Assembly (NCBI GenBank): GCA_022510445.1
Contig: JAFLTN010000010.1
Location: forward strand, 1 to 36,974
From: Muribaculaceae bacterium
Lineage (GTDB): Bacteria > Bacteroidota > Bacteroidia > Bacteroidales > Muribaculaceae
Reading direction: 5' to 3'
DNA: 36,974 nucleotides
Shown: one piece after another, positions 1 through 9,143 of the stretch
How the letters are laid out: each line of letters opens with the position of its first letter
How positions within the stretch are numbered: position 1 is the stretch's first letter
Notes under the pieces: generated by a model
Told to the model about the DNA's origin: nothing
Databases searched by the model: none
What the model saw: only the letters and a program-made list of their open reading frames with translations
Program-made: the position numbers and the translations under genes

Positions 1-55
1 ATGAAAAAAACGTATAAAGAATTAATAAAGATAAATCTTAGAAAATTACTCTGAA

Positions 56-247
56 ATGCCAGATACTTATTTCAAAATTAAAAAAACTATATCCACTTCT
101 GTGGATCAGTTTGGCATTCATCATAATTATTACGATTATTATTTATTAAATACGAAACTAATGGGAATTGAAGCATCGAGATGTGGAGAATCTTCATTAA
201 GTGTTACGATTTTGAAACCAAATTCCGGTACTTATGAAATAATTTAG
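56..247 (+). CDS. Small hypothetical protein (63 aa)
   Basis: I do not recognise this protein. It has an ATG start and runs 63 codons to a TAG. The composition is rich in Tyr, Ser, Thr and Ile, with a tyrosine cluster around residues 25-30 and a mixed beta-like pattern in the second half. There is no signal peptide or membrane helix. A short frame-1 reading ends in a TGA one base before this ATG, so this could be the second gene of a unit cut off by the window edge or the remnant of a longer gene. It is followed by an AT-rich spacer and a strong hairpin at 301-334. Coding status is uncertain. Confidence 0.35.
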   Translation: MPDTYFKIKKTISTSVDQFGIHHNYYDYYLLNTKLMGIEASRCGESSLSVTILKPNSGTYEII

Positions 248-300
248 CCAAACAAATGAGGCTATTGTGGACTATCAATGACTATTAGACAAACAAAAGA

Positions 301-334
301 AAATCCCTAATAATTTGATGATTATTAGGGATTT
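301..334. terminator. Bidirectional terminator hairpin
   Basis: A perfect 14-bp inverted repeat (AAATCCCTAATAAT, six-base loop, ATTATTAGGGATTT) has A-rich sequence on its left and T-rich sequence on its right. It lies between a plus-strand small ORF and the 3' end of a minus-strand gene, which is where a terminator shared by convergent transcripts is expected. Confidence 0.75.
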
Positions 335-362
335 AATTGGTAGATTCTAGTGTAATTTCTTG

Positions 363-584
363 TCAATATTCATCTTCGTTAAAGAAGAAGTCGTCTTTGG
401 AGGGGTAGTCGGGCCAGATTTCCTCAATACTTTCGTAGGTCTCTCCTTCATCTTCCATCTCCTGTAGATTCTCAATAACTTCCATGGGAGCCCCACTTCG
501 CATTGCGTAATCTATGAGTTCTTCTTTTGTGGCTGGCCAGGGTGCGTCTTCAAGTTTTGAAGCTAATTCTAATGTCCAATACAT
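363..584 (-). CDS. DUF2795 family small acidic protein
   Basis: This 73-residue acidic protein has the N-terminus MYWTLELASKLEDAPWPATK and an acidic, aromatic C-terminus ending FFFNEDEY. It matches a short family that I recognise as very conserved in Bacteroidales and usually labelled DUF2795; the function is unknown. It has no signal peptide or membrane segment, so it is likely cytoplasmic. It lies 122 bases downstream of the cobalamin adenosyltransferase gene on the same strand, an arrangement that I recall from other Bacteroidales. Co-transcription is likely but the spacer is long enough for a second promoter. The start is the only ATG that gives the conserved N-terminus. Confidence 0.85.
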   Translation of the reverse strand: MYWTLELASKLEDAPWPATKEELIDYAMRSGAPMEVIENLQEMEDEGETYESIEEIWPDYPSKDDFFFNEDEY

Positions 585-706
585 GGTTTATTCTTTTTCT
601 TTTAATTGTTTTATGAGTATATAAAACGATGTTATGTTATTTTATTTAAAATAGTCAGGGAAGTCGTTTTTTGACAAATAGAAAGTTTCTGTTATAAAAA
701 CTTTAA

Positions 707-1264
707 CTAAGATTTTTTCCAGGTAACCTCTTCTGTGCCTTCTTTGTGATTGAAATATCGTCCTAATACGAAGAGGTAATCGGAAAGGCGATTAACATAT
801 GCCGATACCAGCGGGCTGACATATTCATTGGCTGCCAGTTCGAGAATGCGTCTTTCAGCCCTGCGGCAAACAGTTCTGGCAATACCTGCTCTGGCTGCGG
901 CCTCACATCCTCCCGGAAGGATAAAGTTACGTAACGGAGGAACCGTTGAATCCAGATTATCAATCCATCCTTCAATTTCAGCGATGTTTTCTTCTTGAAG
1001 ACCGGAAACTTTATCATTGATTCCGTTAGAGGCTGTAGCCAGATATGATCCAAGATTAAAGAGCATGTTTTGGATGGATTGTAGCTGGCTTAAAATTTCA
1101 TCTCCACAATCGGGTAAGGCTGCAAGATGTCCTAAAAAAGCAGAGAATTCGTCAAGTGTTCCGTAGGCATCAAGCCGTAAGGAATATTTAGGCACCCTTT
1201 CTCCTCCTACAAGAGATGTAAGACCGGCATCTCCGGTTCGGGTATACAAATTAGATTTCGGCAT
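707..1264 (-). CDS. Corrinoid adenosyltransferase, PduO type
   Basis: This 185-residue enzyme transfers the 5'-deoxyadenosyl group of ATP to cob(I)alamin, making coenzyme B12 in the cytoplasm. It has the N-terminal ATP-binding motif TRTGDAGLTSL at residues 8-18, followed by GGERVPK, then GTLDE at 35-39, and the C-terminal helix with CRRAERRI near residue 135. Length and motif order fit the PduO-type family, not CobA or EutT. It is transcribed away from dnaX and is followed on the same strand by the DUF2795 gene. In Bacteroidales the product commonly serves methylmalonyl-CoA mutase and other B12 enzymes, but none is encoded here. Confidence 0.93.
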   Translation of the reverse strand: MPKSNLYTRTGDAGLTSLVGGERVPKYSLRLDAYGTLDEFSAFLGHLAALPDCGDEILSQLQSIQNMLFNLGSYLATASNGINDKVSGLQEENIAEIEGWIDNLDSTVPPLRNFILPGGCEAAARAGIARTVCRRAERRILELAANEYVSPLVSAYVNRLSDYLFVLGRYFNHKEGTEEVTWKKS

Positions 1265-1375
1265 CCGAATATTAAGACTTTTCTAATGTTAACGCCTCAG
1301 TTGCAATAATGTTGCAGTTTGACCTTTAAAAAATTAAAATTTCAAAATGACATTGAAAGAAAGATTTGAAAAAAA

Positions 1376-1408
1376 ATTGGTGAATGGGGGTTAAATGAAT
1401 TATATTTG
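1376..1408 (+). promoter_or_regulatory. Putative dnaX promoter
   Basis: TATATTTG at 1401-1408 matches the Bacteroidota -7 element TAnnTTTG. ATTG lies 21 bases upstream as an imperfect -33 element. The dnaX ATG follows 18 bases after the -7 box. Confidence 0.5.
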
Positions 1409-1425
1409 CAATATATATTGATAAG

Positions 1426-3222
1426 ATGTCAGAAAAACAACCATATATAGTATCGGCCAGAAAATATAGGCCTGCCACATTCAAAACAGTAGTGGGCCAA
1501 CGTGCTTTAACGGCTACTCTGAAGAATGCCATCAGCGGGGGCCGGCTTGCCCAGGCATATCTGTTTTGCGGGCCAAGGGGTGTCGGGAAAACCTCATGTG
1601 CCAGAATCTTTGCCAAGACAATTAATTGTATGAACCGCACAGAAGACGGAGAAGCCTGTGGCGTTTGCGACTCATGCCTGGCAATTGATAAAGGCAATTC
1701 CTTTAATATTGTGGAACTTGATGCTGCCTCCAATAATTCTGTGGACGATATCAGGAACATAACGGATCAGGTCTATGTGCCCGCTCAGCAGGGTCAATAC
1801 CGGGTCTTTATCATAGACGAGGTGCACATGCTTTCCAACGCAGCCTTCAATGCCTTCTTAAAGACTTTGGAAGAGCCCCCGAGGAATGTGGTCTTCATTC
1901 TTGCCACAACAGAACGCCATAAGGTTATTCCAACTATTCTCAGCCGGTGTCAGGTCTATGATTTCAGGCGAATTACAGTTAATGATATCATTGACCATCT
2001 TGAATATGTCGGGACTCAGGAAGGAGTTAAAACGGAAAGAGAAGCACTCGGAGTTATTGCCCTGAAAGCCGACGGCGCCATGCGTGACGCCCTCTCTATC
2101 TTTGACCAGGTAGTCGCTTCTACGCAAGGGAACGTGACTTATCAGTCAACAATTGAGGCCTTGAATGTCCTTGATCAGGATTATTATTTCCGTTTAGTCG
2201 ATACTTTCCGAAACGGTGACGTTCCTGCGGCTCTTTTAACTTTGAAAGAGATAACAGATAAAGGGTTCGATGCCCAATTCTTTGTTAACGGCCTTGCTTC
2301 ACATGTCAGGAACCTGATGGTGGCGGCAGATGCGAGAACCATGTCATTGCTTGAGACTTCAGAGGAAATGTCAAAAAAATATTCAGCGCAGGCTCCCTCT
2401 TTACCGGTGGAATGGTATTATTCCGCAATAAAGATTCTCAATGACTGTGATTTCAATTATAGGACAGCCTCAAACAAGCGTCTCTTGGTGGAGCTTGCTC
2501 TGATCCGGTTAAGCCGCTTGCTATTACCTAAGGAAACTCAAACTATGCAGGCTCCCCAACCTCAGGTCCCCTCATCCCAATCCCCTCAGGTGCAAAATGG
2601 GAAAAGCACGGCTCCGCAACCCCCGGTTTCTCAGTCTGCGCCAATCCATTCAGGGTCGGACCGGTCTCAGATGTCACAACAACCGGGTCAACCCTCGAAC
2701 CCTGCTCAGCCCCCTTTTGTCAACCCGGCCGAACAGCCACAGGTTCGTCAGGCGGGAGGGTATAATTCTGTGGCACGCGGAGGTGTCAAAAAGCCAACAA
2801 GTTTCAGATTATCCGATAGCGGTCAACCTGCAATTTCGAAAAATCCTGACGAAAAAAGGAAAAATCTTTTCAGTCAGGAACAGCTGCTCGCTTCCTGGAA
2901 AGAATATATAGAAACTCATCCTGAGCAAAGAATCTTGGTTTCAGCGATGAGGGTGTCTTCACCACAACATATAAAAGACCTGGAATATAAAGTCACAGTG
3001 GAACATCCGGCGCAACGTCAGGCATTCGACTCATCCATGCCAGAGTTGCTTAATTATCTTCGTGATAGATTGTCAAATGATTTTATTTCCTTATTGGTGG
3101 AGATTAGCGATAAACAGGAATCGGAACGGGTGCTCAGTCCCCGGGATTTCCTCAAAAAGACCTTAGAACAAAATCCCGGCCTGGCATCTTTTCTGAATGA
3201 TCTTGAAGCAGAGCTGGAGTGA
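1426..3222 (+). CDS. dnaX: DNA polymerase III subunit gamma/tau
   Basis: This 598-residue clamp-loader ATPase loads the sliding clamp and organises the replicative polymerase. The AAA+ part carries Walker A GPRGVGKTS (residues 49-57), four zinc-binding cysteines (68, 78, 81, 84), the Walker B DEVH (131-134) and the SRC arginine-finger motif (173-175). The clamp-loader collar domain extends to about residue 370. A Pro/Gln/Ser-rich linker follows (about 370-470), then a tau-like C-terminal domain. The gene diverges from the adenosyltransferase gene. I found no slippery heptamer in the right frame for an E. coli-style gamma product. The ATG at 1426 gives the conserved N-terminus. Confidence 0.97.
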   Translation: MSEKQPYIVSARKYRPATFKTVVGQRALTATLKNAISGGRLAQAYLFCGPRGVGKTSCARIFAKTINCMNRTEDGEACGVCDSCLAIDKGNSFNIVELDAASNNSVDDIRNITDQVYVPAQQGQYRVFIIDEVHMLSNAAFNAFLKTLEEPPRNVVFILATTERHKVIPTILSRCQVYDFRRITVNDIIDHLEYVGTQEGVKTEREALGVIALKADGAMRDALSIFDQVVASTQGNVTYQSTIEALNVLDQDYYFRLVDTFRNGDVPAALLTLKEITDKGFDAQFFVNGLASHVRNLMVAADARTMSLLETSEEMSKKYSAQAPSLPVEWYYSAIKILNDCDFNYRTASNKRLLVELALIRLSRLLLPKETQTMQAPQPQVPSSQSPQVQNGKSTAPQPPVSQSAPIHSGSDRSQMSQQPGQPSNPAQPPFVNPAEQPQVRQAGGYNSVARGGVKKPTSFRLSDSGQPAISKNPDEKRKNLFSQEQLLASWKEYIETHPEQRILVSAMRVSSPQHIKDLEYKVTVEHPAQRQAFDSSMPELLNYLRDRLSNDFISLLVEISDKQESERVLSPRDFLKKTLEQNPGLASFLNDLEAELE

Positions 3223-3412
3223 GACAGGGTATTGGGTTTTTCTTCACTAATGATTTGTAACAATAAAAAATCTCATTTAGATATCTTTTAATTATGAAGT
3301 CCAAACATTGAAAATTAAATAAAATAAGTTAATAAAAAATAAATAATGTTAAGAGAAGTGTTATTAATTAATGAGCAGCCTTATTCAGCTAAATACTTCA
3401 TCAAAAATTTAT

Positions 3413-3420
3413 TAACTTTG
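3413..3420 (+). promoter_or_regulatory. Putative -7 element of the rimP operon
   Basis: TAACTTTG fits the Bacteroidota -7 consensus. I do not see a good TTTG at the expected -33 distance. Transcription from here would start near 3427 and give a leader of about 45 nucleotides carrying the hairpin at 3433-3463. Confidence 0.45.
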
Positions 3421-3432
3421 CACATAAATCCT

Positions 3433-3463
3433 GGAGGGGACATATGTCTCCTCCTCATTTTTT
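3433..3463 (+). promoter_or_regulatory. Terminator-like hairpin in the rimP leader
   Basis: GGAGGGGA and TCTCCTCC flank CATATG and form an 8-bp stem (one G-U pair), extendable into the loop. TCA and six T residues follow. This has the form of an intrinsic terminator, but it lies between the -7 element and the rimP ATG at 3473, so it may act as an attenuator for rimP-nusA-infB. It could instead end read-through from dnaX, with the operon started elsewhere. Confidence 0.55.
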
Positions 3464-3472
3464 AACTGACTT

Positions 3473-3937
3473 ATGATTGACCGGCAGGCATTAAAAGAAT
3501 TCGTAGAGAATAAACTTGAGGGATCTGATAAATTCCTTGTGGATCTGAAGGTTTCAAATGACAATAATATTGAAGTAGAGATTGATTCCGACAATCCGCT
3601 ATCGATTGATGAATGTGAGGCTCTTTCAAGATTGATCGAGTCAGAGTTCGACAGAGATAAAGAAGACTACACTCTCGAGGTAGGATCAGCCGGGCTGACA
3701 TCACCCTTGAAGGTGCCACGCCAATTCCGAAAGTATATCGGCCGTGAGATAGAGACTGTCACAAATGATGGGCGAAAGCTTTCCGGTTTGCTTAAGAGCG
3801 CTGACGATAACGGATTTACGGTCACGGTCAGAGAAAAAATAAAGAAAGAAGGAATGAAAAGGCCTGTTATGGAAGAGGTTGATTATTCTTTCAGCTATGG
3901 AGAAGTAAAACAAACGAAATATCTTTTGAAATTCTAA
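3473..3937 (+). CDS. rimP: Ribosome maturation factor RimP
   Basis: This 154-residue cytoplasmic protein helps assemble the 30S ribosomal subunit. The sequence has the RimP N-terminal domain pattern, including the DNPLSIDECEALSR stretch and LEVGSAGLTSPL (the family's EVSSPGL.RPL region), and the C-terminal Sm-like barrel (about residues 82-154). It sits immediately before nusA with a three-base gap, the standard bacterial rimP-nusA-infB order. The ATG start is 10 bases after the T-run of the leader hairpin. Confidence 0.95.
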   Translation: MIDRQALKEFVENKLEGSDKFLVDLKVSNDNNIEVEIDSDNPLSIDECEALSRLIESEFDRDKEDYTLEVGSAGLTSPLKVPRQFRKYIGREIETVTNDGRKLSGLLKSADDNGFTVTVREKIKKEGMKRPVMEEVDYSFSYGEVKQTKYLLKF

Positions 3938-3940
3938 ACA

Positions 3941-5188
3941 ATGGCAAAGAAGGCAGAGACTGTCAATATGGTCGACAGGTTCGCCGAGTTCAAGGAGCTC
4001 AAGAACATCGACAAGACTACAATGATCAGCGTTCTGGAGGAATCATTCAGAAACGTTTTGGCCAAAATGTTTGGCTCCGATGAAAATTTCGATGTGATCA
4101 TGAACCCTGACAAGGGAGACTGTGAGATATATCAGAATCTTGAGGTTGTGCCTGACGGTGAGGTCAAGAACCCCGACAAAGAGATAGGACTTTCGGAAGC
4201 AAGGGAAATCGACCCGGAATGTGAGATAGGAGAAGATGTGTCAAAACAGATATATTTTGAAAAGTTCGGAAGAAGAGCTATATTGAATCTGAGACAGACT
4301 CTCCAATCAAAAATTCTTGATCTTCAAAAGGAGGCTCTGACCAAGAAATTCCGTGAACTTGAAGGCGAGATAATCACGGGAGAGGTTCATCAGGTATGGA
4401 AGCGGGAGGCGCTTCTCATTGACGATGAACATAATGAACTGATAATGCCGAAAGATGAACAGATTCCGAGCGATAGTTTCCGTAAAGGGGATATGGTAAG
4501 GGCTGTTGTAAAAAGAGTAGACAATGCCAACAGCAATCCGAAGGTGATCGTGTCGCGTTCAGATGAAGCATTCCTTCGCAGACTCTTTGAACAGGAAGTC
4601 CCGGAAATTCATGACGGATTGATAACTATCCGCGCGGTTGCCCGGATTCCCGGAGAGAGAGCAAAAATAGCCGTTGAAAGTTATGACGACCGCATCGATC
4701 CAGTAGGAGCTTGTGTGGGTATCAAAGGAAGCAGAATTCATGGCATCGTACGTGAATTAAGGAATGAAAATATTGACGTTATCTCCTACACGAGCAATCC
4801 TCAGTTATTCATTCAGAGAGCTTTGAGTCCGGCGAGCATATCATCCATCCGCCTCAACGAAGAAGAGAAAAAAGCTGAAGTTTTCCTGCATCCGGATGAA
4901 GTTTCGCTTGCCATCGGCAAAGGGGGAATGAACATTCGACTTGCCACAAAACTGACAGGCTATACCATAGATGTCTATAGAGATATTGAAGAAGGCGAAG
5001 AAGATATTTATCTGGATGAATTCGCCGATGAAATTGACGGCTGGGTAATTGAACAACTTAAAAACATAGGTCTTGGTACAGCCAAGGCAGTTCTTAATGC
5101 CACACCGGAAAAACTGGAACAAGCCGATCTTGAAGATGACACTGTTGCTCATGTCATTGAGGTAATAAAAGCTGAATTTGAAGATTGA
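3941..5188 (+). CDS. nusA: Transcription termination/antitermination factor NusA
   Basis: This 415-residue RNA polymerase-binding protein modulates pausing, termination and rRNA antitermination. The domains in order are an N-terminal RNAP-binding domain (about 1-130), an S1 domain (about 133-205), and two KH domains (about 230-350) with VGIKGSRI and IGKGGMNIRLA signatures. A single short helix-hairpin-like segment follows (LGTAKAVLNATPEKL near 376-390). It lacks the full pair of acidic repeats found at the C-terminus of E. coli NusA, which is normal outside Proteobacteria. The gap to rimP is 3 bases and to infB is 23 bases. Confidence 0.96.
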   Translation: MAKKAETVNMVDRFAEFKELKNIDKTTMISVLEESFRNVLAKMFGSDENFDVIMNPDKGDCEIYQNLEVVPDGEVKNPDKEIGLSEAREIDPECEIGEDVSKQIYFEKFGRRAILNLRQTLQSKILDLQKEALTKKFRELEGEIITGEVHQVWKREALLIDDEHNELIMPKDEQIPSDSFRKGDMVRAVVKRVDNANSNPKVIVSRSDEAFLRRLFEQEVPEIHDGLITIRAVARIPGERAKIAVESYDDRIDPVGACVGIKGSRIHGIVRELRNENIDVISYTSNPQLFIQRALSPASISSIRLNEEEKKAEVFLHPDEVSLAIGKGGMNIRLATKLTGYTIDVYRDIEEGEEDIYLDEFADEIDGWVIEQLKNIGLGTAKAVLNATPEKLEQADLEDDTVAHVIEVIKAEFED

Positions 5189-5211
5189 AATAAAAACCAC
5201 CTTATCTGCGA

Positions 5212-8200
5212 ATGCGAACAAAAATCAGTAAAGTAGCGAATGACCTTAACGTAGGAGTCAGCACGGTTGTAGAGTTCCTGCGCAAACATAAAGTTGAGGT
5301 TGATAACAACCCCAACGCAAGAATTGATGAAGAGGCAGTGGAACTTCTGCGTAAGGAGTTCAGTAATGACAAGGCTGTTAAAGTCAAGGTAGAGGGACGC
5401 CTTAATGAAAGACGAGCTGACCGACAGGAAAAAGCTGAGGCAAAAGCAGCAGTTGAAGCTCCTCAGATAAAGGTGGTAGGGAAAATTGAGCTTGGCGAAA
5501 CACCCCGTGATTTCAGAAGCCATGGAAAGGATCAGCAGAAGTCAGTAAAATCCCAGTCTTCAAAAGTCAATAAACCCGAATCGCAACCGACTCCGCAAAA
5601 ACCAAAAGTTGAAGAAAAGAAAGCCGAGACGGAAGTTGCCAGAAAAGTCGTAGCTCCAACCGAAAAAGAGGTCAAAACAGGAGAGGCCGTAAAACCAAAG
5701 GAGGAAACAAAGATTTTAAAAGAATCAGCGAATCCTGAGGTAAAAAAGGAGACATCTACTCAGTCGGAAATGGTGAAACCAGAAACTCCTGCACCACGTG
5801 TAAAAGAATCAGAAACTGAGGTCAAACAACAAAAACCTGCGGTAGCCCCTGAAAACAAGCAAAAGACAGAAACAAGGGAACATCCCGTACAGCAAAAGAA
5901 GGAACCGGCTCAAACAGATAAATCAGAAGAGAAGAAAGATGAAATTCTGAGAGAACCGGAAGGATCTGACAAAGAAGATATTTTCCGTCTTGAAGCGCCC
6001 GAATCTCCGAAAGAACTGAAAGTTCTCGGCAAGATCGATCTCTCGAGCCTTAATCAGTCTACCCGTCCCAAAAAGAAAGGTAAGGAGGAGAGACGGCGTG
6101 GTGCGGAATCAGGTGAATCCGGAGGCGACCGGAAGAAAAGAAAACGTATCGGCAAAGAAAAGGTCGATATTGAAAAAGCAGCCGCCCAGGTCAATATCGC
6201 AGACGAAGGAAAGAAACGTGATAACGACAAGAAGGGCGGACCTAACGATCGTAAGAAAGATCGTCGCAATCAGGAACGACAGGGAAAACGTAATGAAAAG
6301 GGCCGGAATGAAGAATATTCACAGGAGGATGTTCAGAGACAGGTTAAGGAAACTCTCGCTCGCCTGACTACTAAAACTCCGAAAAAGAGCCTCAAATGGA
6401 AAAAAGAGAAGAAAGAGGCAATCCTTAACCGTGAACTCGAGAACCAACGTCGTGAAGAGGAGGAAAGCAAGGTTATAAAACTAACCGAGTTTGTGACAGC
6501 CAACGACCTTGCCAACCTGATGGAGGTTCCTGTAAATAATGTAATAGCCACATGTATGAATCTGGGCGTCATGGTTTCAATCAATCAGCGTCTTGATGCC
6601 GAAACGATCAATATTGTGGCAGATGAATTCGGATTCACCACCGAATATGTAAGTGCGGAGGTAAGTGAGGCGATAGCTCCTGAAGAGGACAATGAGGAAG
6701 ACCTCCAGCCTCGTCCTCCTATCGTAACAGTCATGGGTCATGTTGACCACGGAAAGACCTCTCTGCTTGACTATATCCGTAAGGCAAATGTAATAGCAGG
6801 AGAAGCAGGAGGAATCACACAGCATATCGGTGCTTACAACGTCAAGCTTCCTGACGGAAGGAGAATAACCTTCCTCGATACCCCGGGTCATGAGGCCTTT
6901 ACAGCCATGCGAGCCCGCGGAGCGAAAGTAACAGATATAGCCATCATTATAGTTGCGGCTGATGACGACGTTATGCCTCAGACAATTGAGGCAATCAATC
7001 ATGCGTCGGCAGCCGGTGTTCCTATGGTATTCGCCATCAACAAGATAGATAAACCCACGGCTAATCCCGACAAAATCAAGGAACAGCTTGCCGGAATGAA
7101 CTATCTTGTGGAAGAATGGGGTGGAAAATTCCAGAGTCAGGATATCTCAGCAAAAAAAGGACTTGGCGTGGAAGACCTTATGGAAAAAGTGCTTCTTGAG
7201 GCCGAAATGCTTGATCTAAAAGCAAACCCCGACAGAATGGCAGTAGGTTCAGTGATAGAATCCAGTCTTGACAAGGGTAGGGGATATGTTGCTACTGTTT
7301 TGGTTCAGAACGGAACCCTGAAGGTTGGTGACGTGATTCTTGCAGGAACGCATTATGGAAAGATCAAAGCAATGTTTAATGAAAGGAATCAACGTGTAGA
7401 AAAAGCGGGTCCGGCCACACCAGTTCTGATACTGGGAATGAATGGAGCCCCAACTGCCGGAGATACTTTCAATGTGCTTGAAACTGAGCAGGAAGCAAGA
7501 GAAATAGCCAATAAGAGAGAACAGCTGCAACGTGAATTAGGACTCAGAACGAAGAAGCGTCCCGGTCTTGAAGAACTCGGACGGAGAAGAGCCCTCAATG
7601 ATTTCCATGAACTTAATCTTGTTGTGAAGGGAGACGTAGACGGATCCGTAGAAGCCCTTTCCGACTCACTTATCAAACTTTCTACCCCGGAGATCCAGGT
7701 GAATGTATTGCATAAAGGAGTCGGGGCAATCTCTGAAAGCGATGTGACTCTGGCTGCAGCTTCTGATGCAATTATCATTGGTTTCCAGGTTCGTCCTTCT
7801 GCGGCAGCAAGAAAAGAAGCTGAGAAAGAGGGTGTGGAAATCAGGTTGTATTCGGTTATATATAAGGCTATAGAAGAAGTCAAAGATGCGATGGAAGGAC
7901 TCCTTTCTCCTGAAATCAAGGAAGAAGTCACCGGTACTGCCGAAGTCCTCCAGACATACCATATATCCAAAGTGGGTACAATTGCAGGAGCCATTGTCAG
8001 GGACGGAAGAATTAAACGTACTAACAAAGTGCGTGTGATCAGAGACGGTATTGTAATCTATACCGGCGATCTCGGTTCTCTGAAACGATTCAAAGTCGAT
8101 GTCAAGGAAGTGGCTGCCGGTTATGACTGTGGCCTTTCCGTGCAAGGATATAACGACATCAAGGAAGGTGACTTAATTGAGGGCTTCGAGGAAGTAGAAG

Positions 8201-8217
8201 TTAAGAAAACACTCTAA
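5212..8217 (+). CDS. infB: Translation initiation factor IF-2
   Basis: This 1001-residue GTPase brings initiator tRNA to the 30S subunit and promotes subunit joining. An IF2-N domain occupies residues 1-50 and a second lies near 425-480. Between them is a very long charged region (about 60-410), rich in Lys, Glu, Gln and Pro and probably disordered. The G domain starts near residue 500 with GHVDHGKT (509-516), followed by [12 protein letters not shown] and NKID; domains II, III and IV complete the protein to [11 protein letters not shown]. The long variable linker is typical of Bacteroidota IF-2. The stop codon shares one base with the folK start. Confidence 0.97.
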   Translation: MRTKISKVANDLNVGVSTVVEFLRKHKVEVDNNPNARIDEEAVELLRKEFSNDKAVKVKVEGRLNERRADRQEKAEAKAAVEAPQIKVVGKIELGETPRDFRSHGKDQQKSVKSQSSKVNKPESQPTPQKPKVEEKKAETEVARKVVAPTEKEVKTGEAVKPKEETKILKESANPEVKKETSTQSEMVKPETPAPRVKESETEVKQQKPAVAPENKQKTETREHPVQQKKEPAQTDKSEEKKDEILREPEGSDKEDIFRLEAPESPKELKVLGKIDLSSLNQSTRPKKKGKEERRRGAESGESGGDRKKRKRIGKEKVDIEKAAAQVNIADEGKKRDNDKKGGPNDRKKDRRNQERQGKRNEKGRNEEYSQEDVQRQVKETLARLTTKTPKKSLKWKKEKKEAILNRELENQRREEEESKVIKLTEFVTANDLANLMEVPVNNVIATCMNLGVMVSINQRLDAETINIVADEFGFTTEYVSAEVSEAIAPEEDNEEDLQPRPPIVTVMGHVDHGKTSLLDYIRKANVIAGEAGGITQHIGAYNVKLPDGRRITFLDTPGHEAFTAMRARGAKVTDIAIIIVAADDDVMPQTIEAINHASAAGVPMVFAINKIDKPTANPDKIKEQLAGMNYLVEEWGGKFQSQDISAKKGLGVEDLMEKVLLEAEMLDLKANPDRMAVGSVIESSLDKGRGYVATVLVQNGTLKVGDVILAGTHYGKIKAMFNERNQRVEKAGPATPVLILGMNGAPTAGDTFNVLETEQEAREIANKREQLQRELGLRTKKRPGLEELGRRRALNDFHELNLVVKGDVDGSVEALSDSLIKLSTPEIQVNVLHKGVGAISESDVTLAAASDAIIIGFQVRPSAAARKEAEKEGVEIRLYSVIYKAIEEVKDAMEGLLSPEIKEEVTGTAEVLQTYHISKVGTIAGAIVRDGRIKRTNKVRVIRDGIVIYTGDLGSLKRFKVDVKEVAAGYDCGLSVQGYNDIKEGDLIEGFEEVEVKKTL

Positions 8218-8642
8218 TGGCGCTGGTCGCCGTCAATATTGGTAGTAATCTGGGCAACCGGAAAGAGTTGATCCTAACGGCTCTTGACAAAATTTCACTG
8301 AAATTTGGAATCTGTTGCCTGAGTTCGTTCATAGAATCTGATCCCTGGGGTTTTGAATCCGACAACCGGTTTCTAAACCTCGGGGTTTCATTTAAGACAG
8401 ATCAGAATCCTGAAGACTTGCTCACCGCACTTCAGGAAATCGAGAAATCAATTTGTAAGAATAAACATAGGGATGAGCATGGGAATTATATAGACCGTGA
8501 GATTGATATTGACATAATGGCCATTGACAATATCAAGTATGAATCAGAACGTCTTGTAGTTCCTCACCCTCATCTCATGGAGAGAGATTTCTTCCTGCTG
8601 CCACTTCGTGAACTTATGCCACACTGGCCGTTGGAAAAGTGA
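8217..8642 (+). CDS. folK: 6-hydroxymethyl-7,8-dihydropterin pyrophosphokinase
   Basis: This 141-residue enzyme transfers pyrophosphate from ATP to 6-hydroxymethyl-dihydropterin in folate synthesis. Visible motifs are GSNLGNR (residues 9-15), the ESDPWGF pterin-side loop (40-46), RFLNLG (51-56), and DREIDIDIM (93-101) with the two metal-binding aspartates (D97, D99). VPHPHLMERDFFLLPL completes the family core. It is slightly short for the family. Its ATG overlaps the infB TAA by one base (TAATG), so translation is probably coupled. Confidence 0.93.
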   Translation: MALVAVNIGSNLGNRKELILTALDKISLKFGICCLSSFIESDPWGFESDNRFLNLGVSFKTDQNPEDLLTALQEIEKSICKNKHRDEHGNYIDREIDIDIMAIDNIKYESERLVVPHPHLMERDFFLLPLRELMPHWPLEK

Positions 8643-8690
8643 AGAGGTAGGGGAATCAATTGTGAAGAATTCCGATATAAAATAATAAAA

Positions 8691-9107
8691 ATGGAGAGGA
8701 TCAGGAAGAGCCTTTCGAAATGGCCTCCGGCAATCTTGTCGGCAATAACGGTCTTGATAATATTATGGCTTACGTTGGCTCCCAAACCATTGGGAGATGA
8801 TCCCCCACAGCTTTTCCCGGGAGCGGATAAGATAGTCCACGCACTTATGTTCGGATTCCTTACAGCCATGATGCTGCTTGATTGGCAACGGATAAATAAC
8901 TGGAAGAAAGTCTCATGGGGAATGAGTACTCTTTATGGTGTAGCGGTTTCATTTTTCGGAATATTTATTGAATGTGCTCAAAATCTCATGGGTTTGGGAA
9001 GAGGTTTTGATTGGTGGGACATACTTGCAGACGTGACAGGGGCATTTCTGGTGGCCATTATATGGATGCTCTCTCAGCATTTTTGGATTAATATAAACAA
9101 AGAGTGA
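8691..9107 (+). CDS. VanZ-like membrane protein
   Basis: This 138-residue integral inner-membrane protein has about four helices (near residues 14-31, 48-63, 77-95 and 111-130). It carries the VanZ-like pattern DKIVHALMFGFL, an IEcaQ motif in the third helix, and GRGFDWWDILADVTGAFL before the last helix. VanZ confers teicoplanin resistance in enterococci, but most VanZ-like proteins in Bacteroidota have no known role, so resistance should not be inferred. It lies 48 bases after folK. Confidence 0.82.
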   Translation: MERIRKSLSKWPPAILSAITVLIILWLTLAPKPLGDDPPQLFPGADKIVHALMFGFLTAMMLLDWQRINNWKKVSWGMSTLYGVAVSFFGIFIECAQNLMGLGRGFDWWDILADVTGAFLVAIIWMLSQHFWININKE

Positions 9108-9118
9108 AAATAAAATTG

Positions 9119-9126
9119 TAATTTTG
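9119..9126 (+). promoter_or_regulatory. Possible -7 element before tamB
   Basis: TAATTTTG matches the Bacteroidota -7 element and is 17 bases before the tamB ATG. No TTTG lies at the right -33 distance, so support is weak. Confidence 0.3.
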
Positions 9127-9143
9127 AGTCATAATCTCATTTT

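Noticed and set aside
1..54. Short frame-1 reading (17 codons) ending in TGA
   Set aside because: It is cut by the window edge, has no recognisable motif, and could be the tail of any gene or chance.
2368..2376. A7 run in dnaX as a frameshift site for a shorter gamma product
   Set aside because: It lies near residue 316, inside the clamp-loader collar, so slippage would give an incomplete protein.
2851..2860. AAAAAAG in dnaX resembling the E. coli slippery heptamer
   Set aside because: In this frame the codons read GAA AAA AGG, so the heptamer is out of phase (2-3-2 and not 1-3-3) for -1 slippage.
5560..6440. Charged repeats in the IF-2 linker as a tandem repeat element
   Set aside because: The stretch is a low-complexity Lys/Glu-rich region common in Bacteroidota IF-2, with no exact DNA repeat units.
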